From NCBI RefSeq assembly GCF_019396345.1, contig NZ_JAHKRM010000060.1, positions 1 through 37,320 on the forward strand: a stretch of DNA of 37,320 nt, given 5' to 3'. The DNA is from Nonomuraea guangzhouensis. Lineage in GTDB: Bacteria > Actinomycetota > Actinomycetes > Streptosporangiales > Streptosporangiaceae. The position numbers and the translations under genes were made by a program. Positions 22,928 to 30,828 of this stretch are shown here, piece after piece. Position 1 is the stretch's first letter, and each line of letters starts with the position of its first letter. A model generated the notes under the pieces. The model saw only the letters and a program-made list of their open reading frames with translations, searched no databases and was not told the origin of the DNA.

Positions 22928-23071
22928 ATGAAGGCGCTCATCTACCACGGTCCCGGCTGGCGGTCCTGGGCGGAGACTCCCGCTCCGCAGCTGATCGAGC
23001 CTACCGACGCCGTCGTCCGCGTGGACGCGGTCACCATCTGCAGCACCGACCTGTACAGGAGAACCCCATGA
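22928..23071 (+). pseudogene. N-terminal stub of a zinc-type alcohol dehydrogenase, now a leader before pflB
   Basis: A 47-residue frame with a strong AAGGAGG site before ATG 22928. It reads MKALIYHGPGWRSWAE, then IEPTDAVVRVDAVTICSTDL, the standard first 45 residues of medium-chain zinc alcohol dehydrogenases (usually TICGTDL with the zinc Cys). After DLYRR the frame ends, and its TGA overlaps the ATG of pyruvate formate-lyase (ATGA). The other 300 or so residues of the dehydrogenase are absent, so no enzyme is made. As box, ribosome site and stop overlap are all intact, it probably acts as a translated leader feeding ribosomes to the next gene. Confidence 0.8.
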
Positions 23072-25323
23072 CGGCCACGACGGACCACCCCACCGAGCTT
23101 GGGGCATGGCGTGGCTTCAGCGGCACGGCCTGGCGGTCGGCGGTGGACGTACGCGCCTTCATCCAGGCCAACTACACGCCCTACGAAGGCGGCGCGGAAT
23201 TCCTGGCCGGCCCGACGGAGCGCACCGCGGCCGTGTGGGCGAAGGTCTCGGCGATGTTCCCCGAAGAGCGACGGCGCGGGATCTACGACGTCGACACCGT
23301 GACGCCGTCGTCCATCACCTCCCACCGCCCCGGCTACATCGACGCCGACCGCGAGCTGATCTTCGGTCTGCAGACCGACGCGCCGCTGAAGCGCGCCATC
23401 ATGCCCGCGGGCGGACTGCGCATGGTGGAATCCGGGCTCGCCGCCTACGGCCGCACCCTCGATCCCCTGGTACGGCAGATCTTCACCAAGTACCGCAAGA
23501 CTCACAACGACGGCGTGTTCGACGCCTACACTCCCGAGATCCGGCGCGCCCGCCGGGCAGGCGTCATCACCGGCCTGCCCGACTCCTATGGCCGTGGCCG
23601 GATCATCGGCGACTACCGCCGGGTCGCGCTGTACGGCGTGGATCGGCTGATCGAGGCCAAGCAGGCCGAGCTGCGCTCGTTGGAGGGCGCCTTCGCCACC
23701 GACGCGGTGATCCGTGACCGCGAGGAACTGGCCGAGCAACTGCGCGCGCTGGCCGAGCTGAAGCAGTTGGCCGCCTCCTACGGCTACGACATCTCCCATC
23801 CCGCCACCACCGCACGCGAGGCGATCCAGTGGCTGTACTTCGCCTACCTGGCCGCGATCAAGGAGCAGAACGGCGCCGCCATGTCGCTCGGCCGTACCTC
23901 CACCTTCGTCGACGTCTACCTGCGGCGTGACCTGGCCGAGGGTCTGATCACCGAAGAGCGCGCGCAGGAGCTCATCGACGACTTCGTCATCAAGCTGCGC
24001 ATCGTCCGCTTCCTGCGCACCCCGGAATACGACCAGCTCTTCTCCGGCGACCCCACCTGGGTGACCGAGTCGATCGGCGGCATGGGCTCCGACGGCCGCA
24101 CGCTGGTCACCCGCACCAGCTACCGCTACCTGCAGACACTGCGCAACCTCGGCCCCGCCCCCGAGCCGAACCTCACCGTCTTCTGGTCGCCGCGCCTTCC
24201 GGAGCCGTTCAAGCGCTTCTGTGCCGAGCTGTCCATCGAGACCAGCTCGATCCAGTACGAGAGCGACGACCTGATGCGGCCGCGCTTCGGCGACGACACC
24301 GCCATCGCCTGCTGCGTCTCGGCCGCGCCGGTGGGGCGGCAGATGCAGTTCTTCGGCGCCCGGGTCAACCTCGCCAAGACGCTCCTGTACGCGATCAACG
24401 GCGGCCGCGACGAGATCACCGGCGAACAGATCGGCCCCGCCTACCCGGCGCTGACCGGCGACCACCTCGACTACGAACAGGTCCGCGCGGCGTTCGACCG
24501 GACGATGGACTGGCTGGCCGCCACCTACGTCAACGCGCTGAACATCATCCACTACATGCACGACAAATACGCCTACGAGCGCATCGAGATGGCCCTGCAC
24601 GACTACCCCGTCAAACGCACCCTGGCCTGCGGCATCGCCGGACTGTCCGTCACCGCCGACAGCCTGTCGGCCATCAAGCACGCCCGCGTCACCGTGATCC
24701 GCGACGAGAGCGGCCTGGCCGTCGACTACACCGTCGACGGCGACTACCCGGCCTACGGCAACAACGACGACCGCGCCGACGCCATCGCCGTCAACCTGGT
24801 CCGCTCGTTCATGGCCAAGGTCCGCCGCCACCCCGCCTACCGCGACGCCGAGCACACCCAGTCCGTGCTCACGATCACCTCCAACGTCGTGTACGGCAAG
24901 CACACCGGCAACACCCCCGACGGCAGGCGCGCCGGAGAGCCGTTCGCCCCCGGCGCCAACCCGAGCAACGGCCGCGACCGCCACGGCCTGGTCGCCTCCG
25001 CGCTGTCAGTGGCCAAACTCCCCTACGACCAAGCACTCGACGGCATCTCCCTGACCAACACCGCCACCCCCGACGGGCTCGGCCGTACACCGGCCGAACG
25101 CGTGGACAACCTGGTCGGCGTGCTGGACGGCTACTTCGACGCGGCCGGCTTCCACATGAACGTCAACGTGCTCACCCGCGCCGTGCTGTTGGACGCCATG
25201 GAGCATCCCGACCGCTACCCGCAACTCACCATCCGCGTCTCCGGCTACGCCGTCAACTTCGTCCGACTCACCCCCGAACAGCAACGCGACGTCATCAACC
25301 GCACCTTCCACGGATCGCTGTGA
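23068..25323 (+). CDS. pflB: Pyruvate formate-lyase (formate C-acetyltransferase)
   Basis: A 751-residue cytoplasmic glycyl-radical enzyme, the length of E. coli PflB. The catalytic pair is Cys415-Cys416 in DDTAIACCVSAAPVG, followed by RQMQFFGARVNLAKTLLYAI, and the radical site is Gly726 in IRVSGYAVNFVRLTPEQQ, all nearly as in E. coli. It converts pyruvate and CoA to acetyl-CoA and formate and is destroyed by oxygen once activated. ATG 23068 has AGGAG six bases upstream; the earlier in-frame GTG at 22906 belongs to no conserved sequence. The gene for its activating enzyme overlaps its stop. Finding it in an actinomycete stress island, with boxes upstream and a formate dehydrogenase 20 kb away, suggests a fermentative role under hypoxia. 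Confidence 0.96.
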   Translation: MTATTDHPTELGAWRGFSGTAWRSAVDVRAFIQANYTPYEGGAEFLAGPTERTAAVWAKVSAMFPEERRRGIYDVDTVTPSSITSHRPGYIDADRELIFGLQTDAPLKRAIMPAGGLRMVESGLAAYGRTLDPLVRQIFTKYRKTHNDGVFDAYTPEIRRARRAGVITGLPDSYGRGRIIGDYRRVALYGVDRLIEAKQAELRSLEGAFATDAVIRDREELAEQLRALAELKQLAASYGYDISHPATTAREAIQWLYFAYLAAIKEQNGAAMSLGRTSTFVDVYLRRDLAEGLITEERAQELIDDFVIKLRIVRFLRTPEYDQLFSGDPTWVTESIGGMGSDGRTLVTRTSYRYLQTLRNLGPAPEPNLTVFWSPRLPEPFKRFCAELSIETSSIQYESDDLMRPRFGDDTAIACCVSAAPVGRQMQFFGARVNLAKTLLYAINGGRDEITGEQIGPAYPALTGDHLDYEQVRAAFDRTMDWLAATYVNALNIIHYMHDKYAYERIEMALHDYPVKRTLACGIAGLSVTADSLSAIKHARVTVIRDESGLAVDYTVDGDYPAYGNNDDRADAIAVNLVRSFMAKVRRHPAYRDAEHTQSVLTITSNVVYGKHTGNTPDGRRAGEPFAPGANPSNGRDRHGLVASALSVAKLPYDQALDGISLTNTATPDGLGRTPAERVDNLVGVLDGYFDAAGFHMNVNVLTRAVLLDAMEHPDRYPQLTIRVSGYAVNFVRLTPEQQRDVINRTFHGSL

Positions 25324-26111
25324 ACACCCGTCAGGCCGAGCTCCGGCAGGCCGCCATCGAGCTGTGCCACCCGCCGGCACAGCCGGGCACCGGCGTGATC
25401 AGCTCCTGGGACCTGTCCATCGGCGTGGACGGACCCGGCACCCGATTCGTGGTGTTCACCTGCGGCTGCCCTCTGCGCTGCCTGTACTGCCAGAACCCCG
25501 AGACCTGGCGGAGGCGCGACGGCCATCCGGTCTCGGTGCGGGAGGTCATGACCGAGATCGACAGATACCGGCGCTTCATCTCGGTGGCAGGCGGCGGGGT
25601 GACCATCAGCGGCGGCGAGCCGCTGCTCCAGCTCGACTTCACCGCCGACCTGCTGCGTCGCTGCCACGACAACGGCCTGCACACTGCCCTGGACACCTCT
25701 GGGCTGCTCGGCGATCGGATGAGCGACGCCATGCTCGCTGACACCGACCTGGTCCTGCTCGACATCAAGTCCTCCGACCCTGCCACCTACCGCAAAGTGA
25801 CGGGCGGTCCGCTGGAACCGACCCTGCGTTTCGCCCGCCGGCTCGCCGCACTTGGCCGTCCCACCTGGATACGGTTCGTCCTCGTCCCCGGGCTCACCGA
25901 CGATGAAGCGAACGTGGACGGCCTGGCCCGCTTCGTCGCGGACCTGGGCAACGTCGAACGGGTCGACGTCCTGCCCTTCCACCGCATGGCCGCGGACAAA
26001 TACCGCAAGCTCGGCCTATCTTTTCCGCTGTTCGACGTCGCACCACCCGATCAAGACCTGCTCAACCGTGTACACGCCCAATTCCACGCCCACGGTGTGG
26101 CCAGCACCTAG
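25320..26111 (+). CDS. pflA: Pyruvate formate-lyase activating enzyme (radical SAM)
   Basis: A 263-residue radical-SAM protein. The cluster motif C-x3-C-x2-C is Cys50, Cys54 and Cys57 in CGCPLRCLYCQNPE. The GGGVTISGGEPLLQ segment binds SAM, DTSGLL and LLDIKSSDPATYRKVTG follow, and VLVPGLTDDEANV and ERVDVLPFHRM are typical of PflA. It uses SAM and a reduced [4Fe-4S] cluster to place the radical on Gly726 of pyruvate formate-lyase. The GTG at 25320 overlaps the pflB stop as GTGA, so the two are co-translated. The flavodoxin at 21100 is a candidate electron donor, since E. coli PflA uses flavodoxin; this pairing is inference. Confidence 0.95.
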   Translation: MNTRQAELRQAAIELCHPPAQPGTGVISSWDLSIGVDGPGTRFVVFTCGCPLRCLYCQNPETWRRRDGHPVSVREVMTEIDRYRRFISVAGGGVTISGGEPLLQLDFTADLLRRCHDNGLHTALDTSGLLGDRMSDAMLADTDLVLLDIKSSDPATYRKVTGGPLEPTLRFARRLAALGRPTWIRFVLVPGLTDDEANVDGLARFVADLGNVERVDVLPFHRMAADKYRKLGLSFPLFDVAPPDQDLLNRVHAQFHAHGVAST

Positions 26112-26315
26112 GATGTTTATCCGCTCCGATCTGGCGACCAGCGAATCCCTTAGGTGGACAGGGGTGTCGTGACGCTCAGTGGGTCTGTGAACCGCCGCAG
26201 CGACGCGCAGATCGCCGCGTGGATGATCCAGCGGGTCAATGGGGTGGTCGATGTGATCGAGCCGTATCCCGCGCTCACACTCGCCCGTCGTCGTGGTAAG
26301 TCCGTGACCGAGTAA
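26112..26315 (+). pseudogene. Remnant of a CBS-BON protein (BON domain end)
   Basis: From 26154 one frame reads VDRGVVTLSGSVNRRSDAQI and then VNGVVDVIEPYPALTLARRR, a BON domain end like those at 10691 and 11979. Just before it, another frame reads FIRSDLATSES, resembling the FLRxDxxI segment that joins CBS repeat 2 to BON in the paralogues. A TAG precedes the first in-frame GTG at 26154. The CBS repeats are gone. It could encode a 53-residue product, but no good ribosome site is present. From 26316 to 26433 I see nothing recognisable. Confidence 0.65.
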
Positions 26316-26433
26316 GTCGCCTTGACCTGGGAAAATACAGATACGGGCAGCCGGGAGAGCACATCGCAAGACGAGGCACACTCGTCGGGCCAGGTCCTGG
26401 CCAAATGGGCGGCAGAGCACGGGGGCGTCATCG

Positions 26434-27927
26434 ATGGGACCGTGGGCACAGATCAAGGAGACGCATTCCGCAGTGGTGATCCTTCTCGGGGATCAGGCCG
26501 TCAAGCTGAGGAAACCGGTGAATCTCGGCTTCCTGGACTTCACCACTCGCGAGGCTCGGTGGGCCATCTGCCACGAGGAGGTGAAGCTCAACCGGAGGCT
26601 GGCACCTGATGTCTACGAGGGGGTCGCTGACGTGCTCGGCCCCGACGGGCAGCTCTGCGAGCATCTCGTTGTGATGCGGCGCATGGCCGAGGACCGCCGT
26701 CTCGCCACGATGATCCGCTCAGGCGAACCAGTGGAGGATCATCTACGCCAGGTCGCCCGGATGGTCGCGAGCCTGCACGGCCGGAGCAGCCGCGACCCCC
26801 TGATCGACAGGCAGGGAGAGGTGCAGGCGCTACAGGGCCGCTGGACGGCGAGTTTCGAGCAGGTCCGGGCGCTGCCTGATGCGGTTCTCGACGCCGAGGT
26901 GATCCAGGGGATCGAACGACTCGTTCTACGCTTCCTCGACGGTCGTGGGCCCCTGTTCGCCAATCGGCTCAGCGAGGGACGCATCGTGGACGGTCACGGC
27001 GACCTGCTGGCCGACGACATCTTCTGCCTGGACGACGGGCCACGGATCCTGGACTGCCTGGAATTCGACGAACGGCTGCGCTTTCTCGATGGATTGGACG
27101 ACGCCGCCTTCCTGGCCATGGACCTGGAGCGGCTGGGCGCCCTTCGGCCGGCCGAGCAATTCCTCCACTGGTACACCGAGTTCTCTGGTGATCTCGCGCC
27201 GCCCTCGCTGTGGCATCACTACGTCGCCTACCGGGCCTTCGTCCGCGCCAAGGTCGCCGGTCTGCGGCATCAGCAGGGAGACTCCGGCGCGGCGCGGGAG
27301 GCTCGCGAACTCGCCGAGCTGACGCTGCGCCACCTGCGGGCCGGCGCGGTGACCTTGGTCCTGGTCGGTGGGAGTCCGGCCACCGGCAAGACCACCACCG
27401 CCGCGGCGATCGCCGACCGGCTCGGCTACCCGCTGCTGCACAGCGACCGCATCCGCAAGGAACTCGCCGGCATCACGCCCGAACAGCACGCGCCGGCCCC
27501 CTTCGGCGAAGGCATCTACCGCCGGGAGTGGACCGAGCGCACGTACCACGAACTGCTGTCCCGGGCGGAGACCCTGCTGCGTCACGGCGAGCCGGTCATC
27601 ATCGACGCTTCCTGGAGCGATACCGGACAGCGGGAGGCCGCCAGGCGCCTGGCGCGGCACACCTCCAGCGACCTCGTGGCCTTGCACTGCACCACTCCGC
27701 CGCAGCTGATCGCGGAGCGACTGACCAACCGCGAAGACGGGATGTCCGACGCCGACCAGGCGATCGCCGCCGCCATCACGGCGAAGGCGGTGCCCTGGCC
27801 TGACGCCATCGAGATCGACACCAGTGCGTCCCCGGAGCAGGCGACCGAGCAGGCCCTGGCGGCGATCCACGCTCGATGGCCGACGGTGCCACAGCGGTTC
27901 CGGCGCCCTCAAATGAAACCCGATTGA
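26434..27927 (+). CDS. APH-like domain fused to P-loop kinase (Rv2004c-like)
   Basis: A 497-residue protein, matching the length of Rv2004c of the M. tuberculosis DosR regulon. Residues about 8-290 resemble an aminoglycoside-phosphotransferase-like kinase: ETHSAVVILLGDQAVKLRKP near the start and the catalytic HGDLLADDI with His188 and Asp190. Residues about 305-490 form a P-loop ATPase or kinase with Walker A GGSPATGKTT (Lys319), HSDRIRKELAG and a later IIDASWSD. Substrates of this family are not established; antibiotic modification should not be assumed. ATG 26434 agrees with the usual family start, but its ribosome site is weak. No island box was found upstream, so transcription may continue from the pflB operon. 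Confidence 0.88.
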   Translation: MGPWAQIKETHSAVVILLGDQAVKLRKPVNLGFLDFTTREARWAICHEEVKLNRRLAPDVYEGVADVLGPDGQLCEHLVVMRRMAEDRRLATMIRSGEPVEDHLRQVARMVASLHGRSSRDPLIDRQGEVQALQGRWTASFEQVRALPDAVLDAEVIQGIERLVLRFLDGRGPLFANRLSEGRIVDGHGDLLADDIFCLDDGPRILDCLEFDERLRFLDGLDDAAFLAMDLERLGALRPAEQFLHWYTEFSGDLAPPSLWHHYVAYRAFVRAKVAGLRHQQGDSGAAREARELAELTLRHLRAGAVTLVLVGGSPATGKTTTAAAIADRLGYPLLHSDRIRKELAGITPEQHAPAPFGEGIYRREWTERTYHELLSRAETLLRHGEPVIIDASWSDTGQREAARRLARHTSSDLVALHCTTPPQLIAERLTNREDGMSDADQAIAAAITAKAVPWPDAIEIDTSASPEQATEQALAAIHARWPTVPQRFRRPQMKPD

Positions 27928-28033
27928 TCACTTACCACCCCGGTCAAGGCAGGGGCGGGGCAGCCGCAGAGTGGTCCGCGGCAATGTTCGAGAACGTGGC
28001 GGTGAGAGCCAGGCCGGTGAAAGGGAGTGTGTG

Positions 28034-28897
28034 ATGGCAGGACAGATCGTAGTGGGTGTGGACGGTTCCGCTCCGGCGACCGCGGCGGCCGAGTGGGCGG
28101 CCGATGACGCGAGCCGCCGCGGACGCTCGCTACGCCTGGTGCACGTGCGCGAGCAATGGGCACCCGGCCTGGGCAAGGCCCAGTGGCCGCTCAGCCTGGA
28201 CGAGGCGGAAGCGGAGTACTCCGCCGAAGCGCTCCAGGCCGCCGCCAACAGGGCGCGCGAGTTGGCGCCAGGTCTGGATGTGACCACGGAACTGCGCGAT
28301 GGCAACGTCGCCGAGCAGTTGATCGCCGAGTCGGCCTCGGCCGACAGCGTGGTCCTGGGCAGCAGGGGACTCGGCGGATTCACCGGGATGCTGCTCGGCT
28401 CGGTCAGCGTGGCCGTGGCCGGGCATGCCAACGGGCCCGTCGTCATCGTACGTGCCCCCGCCGGGGCCCGGCACGGCCAGATCGTGGTGGGCTACGACAG
28501 ATCGAAGTGCGCGCAAGTGGCGATGGAGTACGCCATCGAGCAGGCGCGTGCCCGTCAGGCCCGCCTGCAGGTGGTCTACGCCTGGCAGGCGCCGCTGTCC
28601 TCGCCGTACGCCACCGGCTACAGCAGCGCGCTGGAGAGCACCTTCGAGCAGCAGAAGCGTGCGGCTCACGAGGCGGCGACCCCGTGGCGGGAGAAGAACC
28701 CCGACGTCGAACTCACCGATGAGCAGGTATGCGAGCATCCCGTCGCCGCCCTTATGAACGCCTCGGCCTCGGCCGATCTGGTCGTGGTGGGCTCGCGTGG
28801 GATGGGCGGCTTCGCCTCGGCGATGCTCGGCTCGGTGAGCCGCGGTGTGCTGCACCACGTCACCTGCCCGGTCGCGGTGATCCGGCCACGGGGTTAG
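28034..28897 (+). CDS. Universal stress protein, two tandem Usp domains
   Basis: A 287-residue protein closely related to that at 21816. Domain 1 begins GQIVVGVDGSAPATAAAEWA with GSRGLGGFTGMLLGS; domain 2 begins GQIVVGYDRSKCAQVAMEYA with GSRGMGGFASAMLGS, so both ATP signatures are complete. AAGGGAG sits six bases before ATG 28034. In domain 2 the usual DGS is DRS. The 106 bp upstream contain no good box. The hairpin CGGGAGCG/CGCTCCCG at 29050-29073 might end this transcript, but it lies within the converging DUF1918 gene and was not counted as a terminator. The 143 bp after the stop hold no gene. Confidence 0.92.
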   Translation: MAGQIVVGVDGSAPATAAAEWAADDASRRGRSLRLVHVREQWAPGLGKAQWPLSLDEAEAEYSAEALQAAANRARELAPGLDVTTELRDGNVAEQLIAESASADSVVLGSRGLGGFTGMLLGSVSVAVAGHANGPVVIVRAPAGARHGQIVVGYDRSKCAQVAMEYAIEQARARQARLQVVYAWQAPLSSPYATGYSSALESTFEQQKRAAHEAATPWREKNPDVELTDEQVCEHPVAALMNASASADLVVVGSRGMGGFASAMLGSVSRGVLHHVTCPVAVIRPRG

Positions 28898-29040
28898 CCG
28901 GCGTCATGAAGCAGAGGCGATAGCACGGCCGAGGAAACGCCCTGGTTGGTGTTTGACCCCACCGCTCGTGTTCCGCCCGAAGGGCTGGGCCACGCACAGC
29001 TATCGGCACCCCGGGCACCTTCCCGCATGGACACCCGCAC

Positions 29041-29256
29041 TCACAGAGGCGGGAGCGATGACTCCCGCTCCCGTTTGCTCACCACATGGGCGTCCGGCCC
29101 TGGGAACACAAGGGTTTCACGTTCGGAGTCCATCCAGTGCACAACGTACGGTGGAGAACCATCATCATGGCGCAACTCCGTGATCACGCCGATCCGCCGG
29201 GGCTCATGGTTGTAGGTGCCCTCGACGATCAGTCGGTCTCCTATCGATGCCTTCAT
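29041..29256 (-). CDS. DUF1918 domain protein
   Basis: A 71-residue protein reading MKASIGDRLIVEGTYNHEPR, then RIGVITELRHDDGSPPYVVH and LVFPGPDAHVV, the standard DUF1918 pattern: a small SH3-like barrel common in actinobacteria, often beside stress genes. Its molecular role is not known. GGGGAGGAGACC precedes ATG 29256. It lies 155 bp downstream of the frameshifted Usp gene on the same strand and is probably co-transcribed with it. Confidence 0.85.
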   Translation of the reverse strand: MKASIGDRLIVEGTYNHEPRRIGVITELRHDDGSPPYVVHWMDSERETLVFPGPDAHVVSKRERESSLPPL

Positions 29257-29411
29257 ACCGGTCTCCTCCCCTCAACCGCGGCGGCCGCCCATCTGGGCGG
29301 TGGCCCGCGAATCGCTCTGTGGCCCTGACGTCCAGTCCTTCCAGGGGGCGGCAATGGGGAGGCCGGACGGGCGGGCGGCCGGACGGCCGCCCCAAGATCG
29401 CCCTTCTCCTC

Positions 29412-30282
29412 CTATGGTCGGTCGGCGAAGCCAGGGACGACGGCGACCGGGCAGGCGGCGTGCTCGACCATCGCCCTGACCACCGTGCCCAGATGACCGT
29501 GGTGCCTGGTTCGTTCCGCGCCGACAATGAGGAGGCTCGCCTGTGCCGACGCGGCGCGCAGGGCCTCGTTGGCCGGGGGCGAAGACGGCCCGCGCCGCCA
29601 CGCGGACCTCCGCATGGCGGTCGCGCCAGGGGGCTAGACGATCCTCCATCCGTTTCTGCCCGGCCTTGGTGAGAGCTTCAACGTCGGGTACGGGTGGCAT
29701 CGCCACTCCCCATGCCATGGCATGCAGGTGGACGGCGTGCACCGCCACCAGCCGAAGCTGACGCAGAGCGGCCTCGTCGAAGGCGAACTGCAGTGCCGTA
29801 TCCGGCGTCGTCGGGCTCAGACCTAGGACAACGGGGCCTGGACGGGACGCCACGGGGAGCGGGCCAGGGCCACGCACGATGACCACCGGAGCTCGCGCGT
29901 GGGCCGCGACGTAGGCAGTGACCGAGCCAACCACCGACCTGGCCAGGGCACCCAGGCCTCGGGAACCGACGACCACAAGGTCCGCGCCGGCCGACAGCTC
30001 AACGATGCGTTCGGCGGGTGAGCCCTCGTACAGATCTTCCTCGACATCGGCCAGCGTGCTGGAAGAGCGCGCACACTCGGCGCCATGATAGAGCACATGC
30101 TCGGCGGCCTTCCGCAGGTGCAGCTTGACCTCTTCGGCCACCTCACCGTAGGGCCAACGCCACGCATGGGTGACCGTCAGCGGCAACTCCCTCAACTCGC
30201 ACTCATCGAGCGCCCAGTCCAAGGCCTGCATCGAGAAATCCGAGCCGTCGTAACCCACGACCACTCCGTGGAGACCGACCAT
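29412..30282 (-). pseudogene. Tandem universal stress protein gene with a one-base frameshift
   Basis: Domain 1 is intact (GVVVGYDGSDFSMQALDWAL, GSRGLGALARSVVGS), as is the first part of domain 2 (GPVVLGLSPTTPDTALQFAF). After VAARAVFAP the frame turns into an Arg/Pro-rich sequence, while the next frame continues properly as ANEALRAASAQASLLIVGAE to the stop at 29412, with VVRAMVEHAACPVAVVP. Removing one base from the run of five G at 29575-29579 (plus strand) restores a normal protein of about 290 residues. It is either a true frameshift, a phase-variable homopolymer or a sequencing error. ATG 30282 has GAGGTGAGG upstream. Confidence 0.8.
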
Positions 30283-30828
30283 CGCCCTCACCTCGCATCT
30301 GTCAGGAGAATCGGCGCCGCTACCGGCACAGCGAAACGTCCTTTTCGCGAAACCAGCACCCCCGGATCCCGCCAGTTCCCCGACTACCCCGGCCCAGGGA
30401 CGATATCCACGCGGACCGGTTCACGCCGGAACGATCGGCGCTCCGGCGGTGGGCCGAGCTATCGACGAGGTGTCGTGCATGCGGTTCGGCTTGGCCCGCG
30501 CTAGACCATGTTGCGTGGGTGACCAAAGTCTCTTGCCGGATCGGGTGTTGCGGCTCATCCTGCGGGGCGAGGCAATCGCGTGCCCGACGTCGCGGTGCGG
30601 TTGCTGACGGCGAGTTGGATGACCGACCTGCAGATCTACACGCGGCGCGGGCTGATGCCCACCTATCTGGCGGCGCTCCGAGGCCTTCCTCGCCGGAGCC
30701 TGCCCGATCATCGGGAGCTCAGCGTCGCCTTCGGCGCTGTGGCCCTCATCTTCGAACGTGGTGGCGTGCGCCCGGCAAGAACCCCGACCTGGAGCACGAC
30801 TTCATCCAGAACATGGACGACAGGCCGA
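30283..30828. other. Region of about 550 bp with an unassigned coding-like segment
   Basis: From GTG 30580 on the plus strand a frame reads VAVRLLTASWMTDLQIYTRR, then LMPTYLAALRGLPRRSLPDH and FGAVALIFERGGV; near 30784 another frame reads GKNPDLEHDFIQNMDDR. The composition looks protein-like and the frame change suggests a decayed gene, but I recognise no family. No clear island box or terminator was found; CCCAGGGACGATAT near 30391 matches only half the box. Confidence 0.3.

Noticed and set aside
22942..24984. 680-codon open frame on the minus strand opposite pflB
   Set aside because: No conserved motif; pyruvate formate-lyase on the plus strand has all catalytic residues.
26434..27927. Aminoglycoside resistance gene
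   Set aside because: The N-terminal half has an APH-like fold, but the two-domain architecture and length match the Rv2004c stress family, not known resistance enzymes.
29050..29073. Hairpin CGGGAGCG/CGCTCCCG as terminator of the Usp gene at 28034
   Set aside because: It lies inside the DUF1918 coding region and may be coincidental codon sequence; too weak to list as a terminator.
30384..30400. CCCAGGGACGATAT as a possible regulatory box for the frameshifted Usp gene
   Set aside because: Matches only one half of the motif; the other half is absent.
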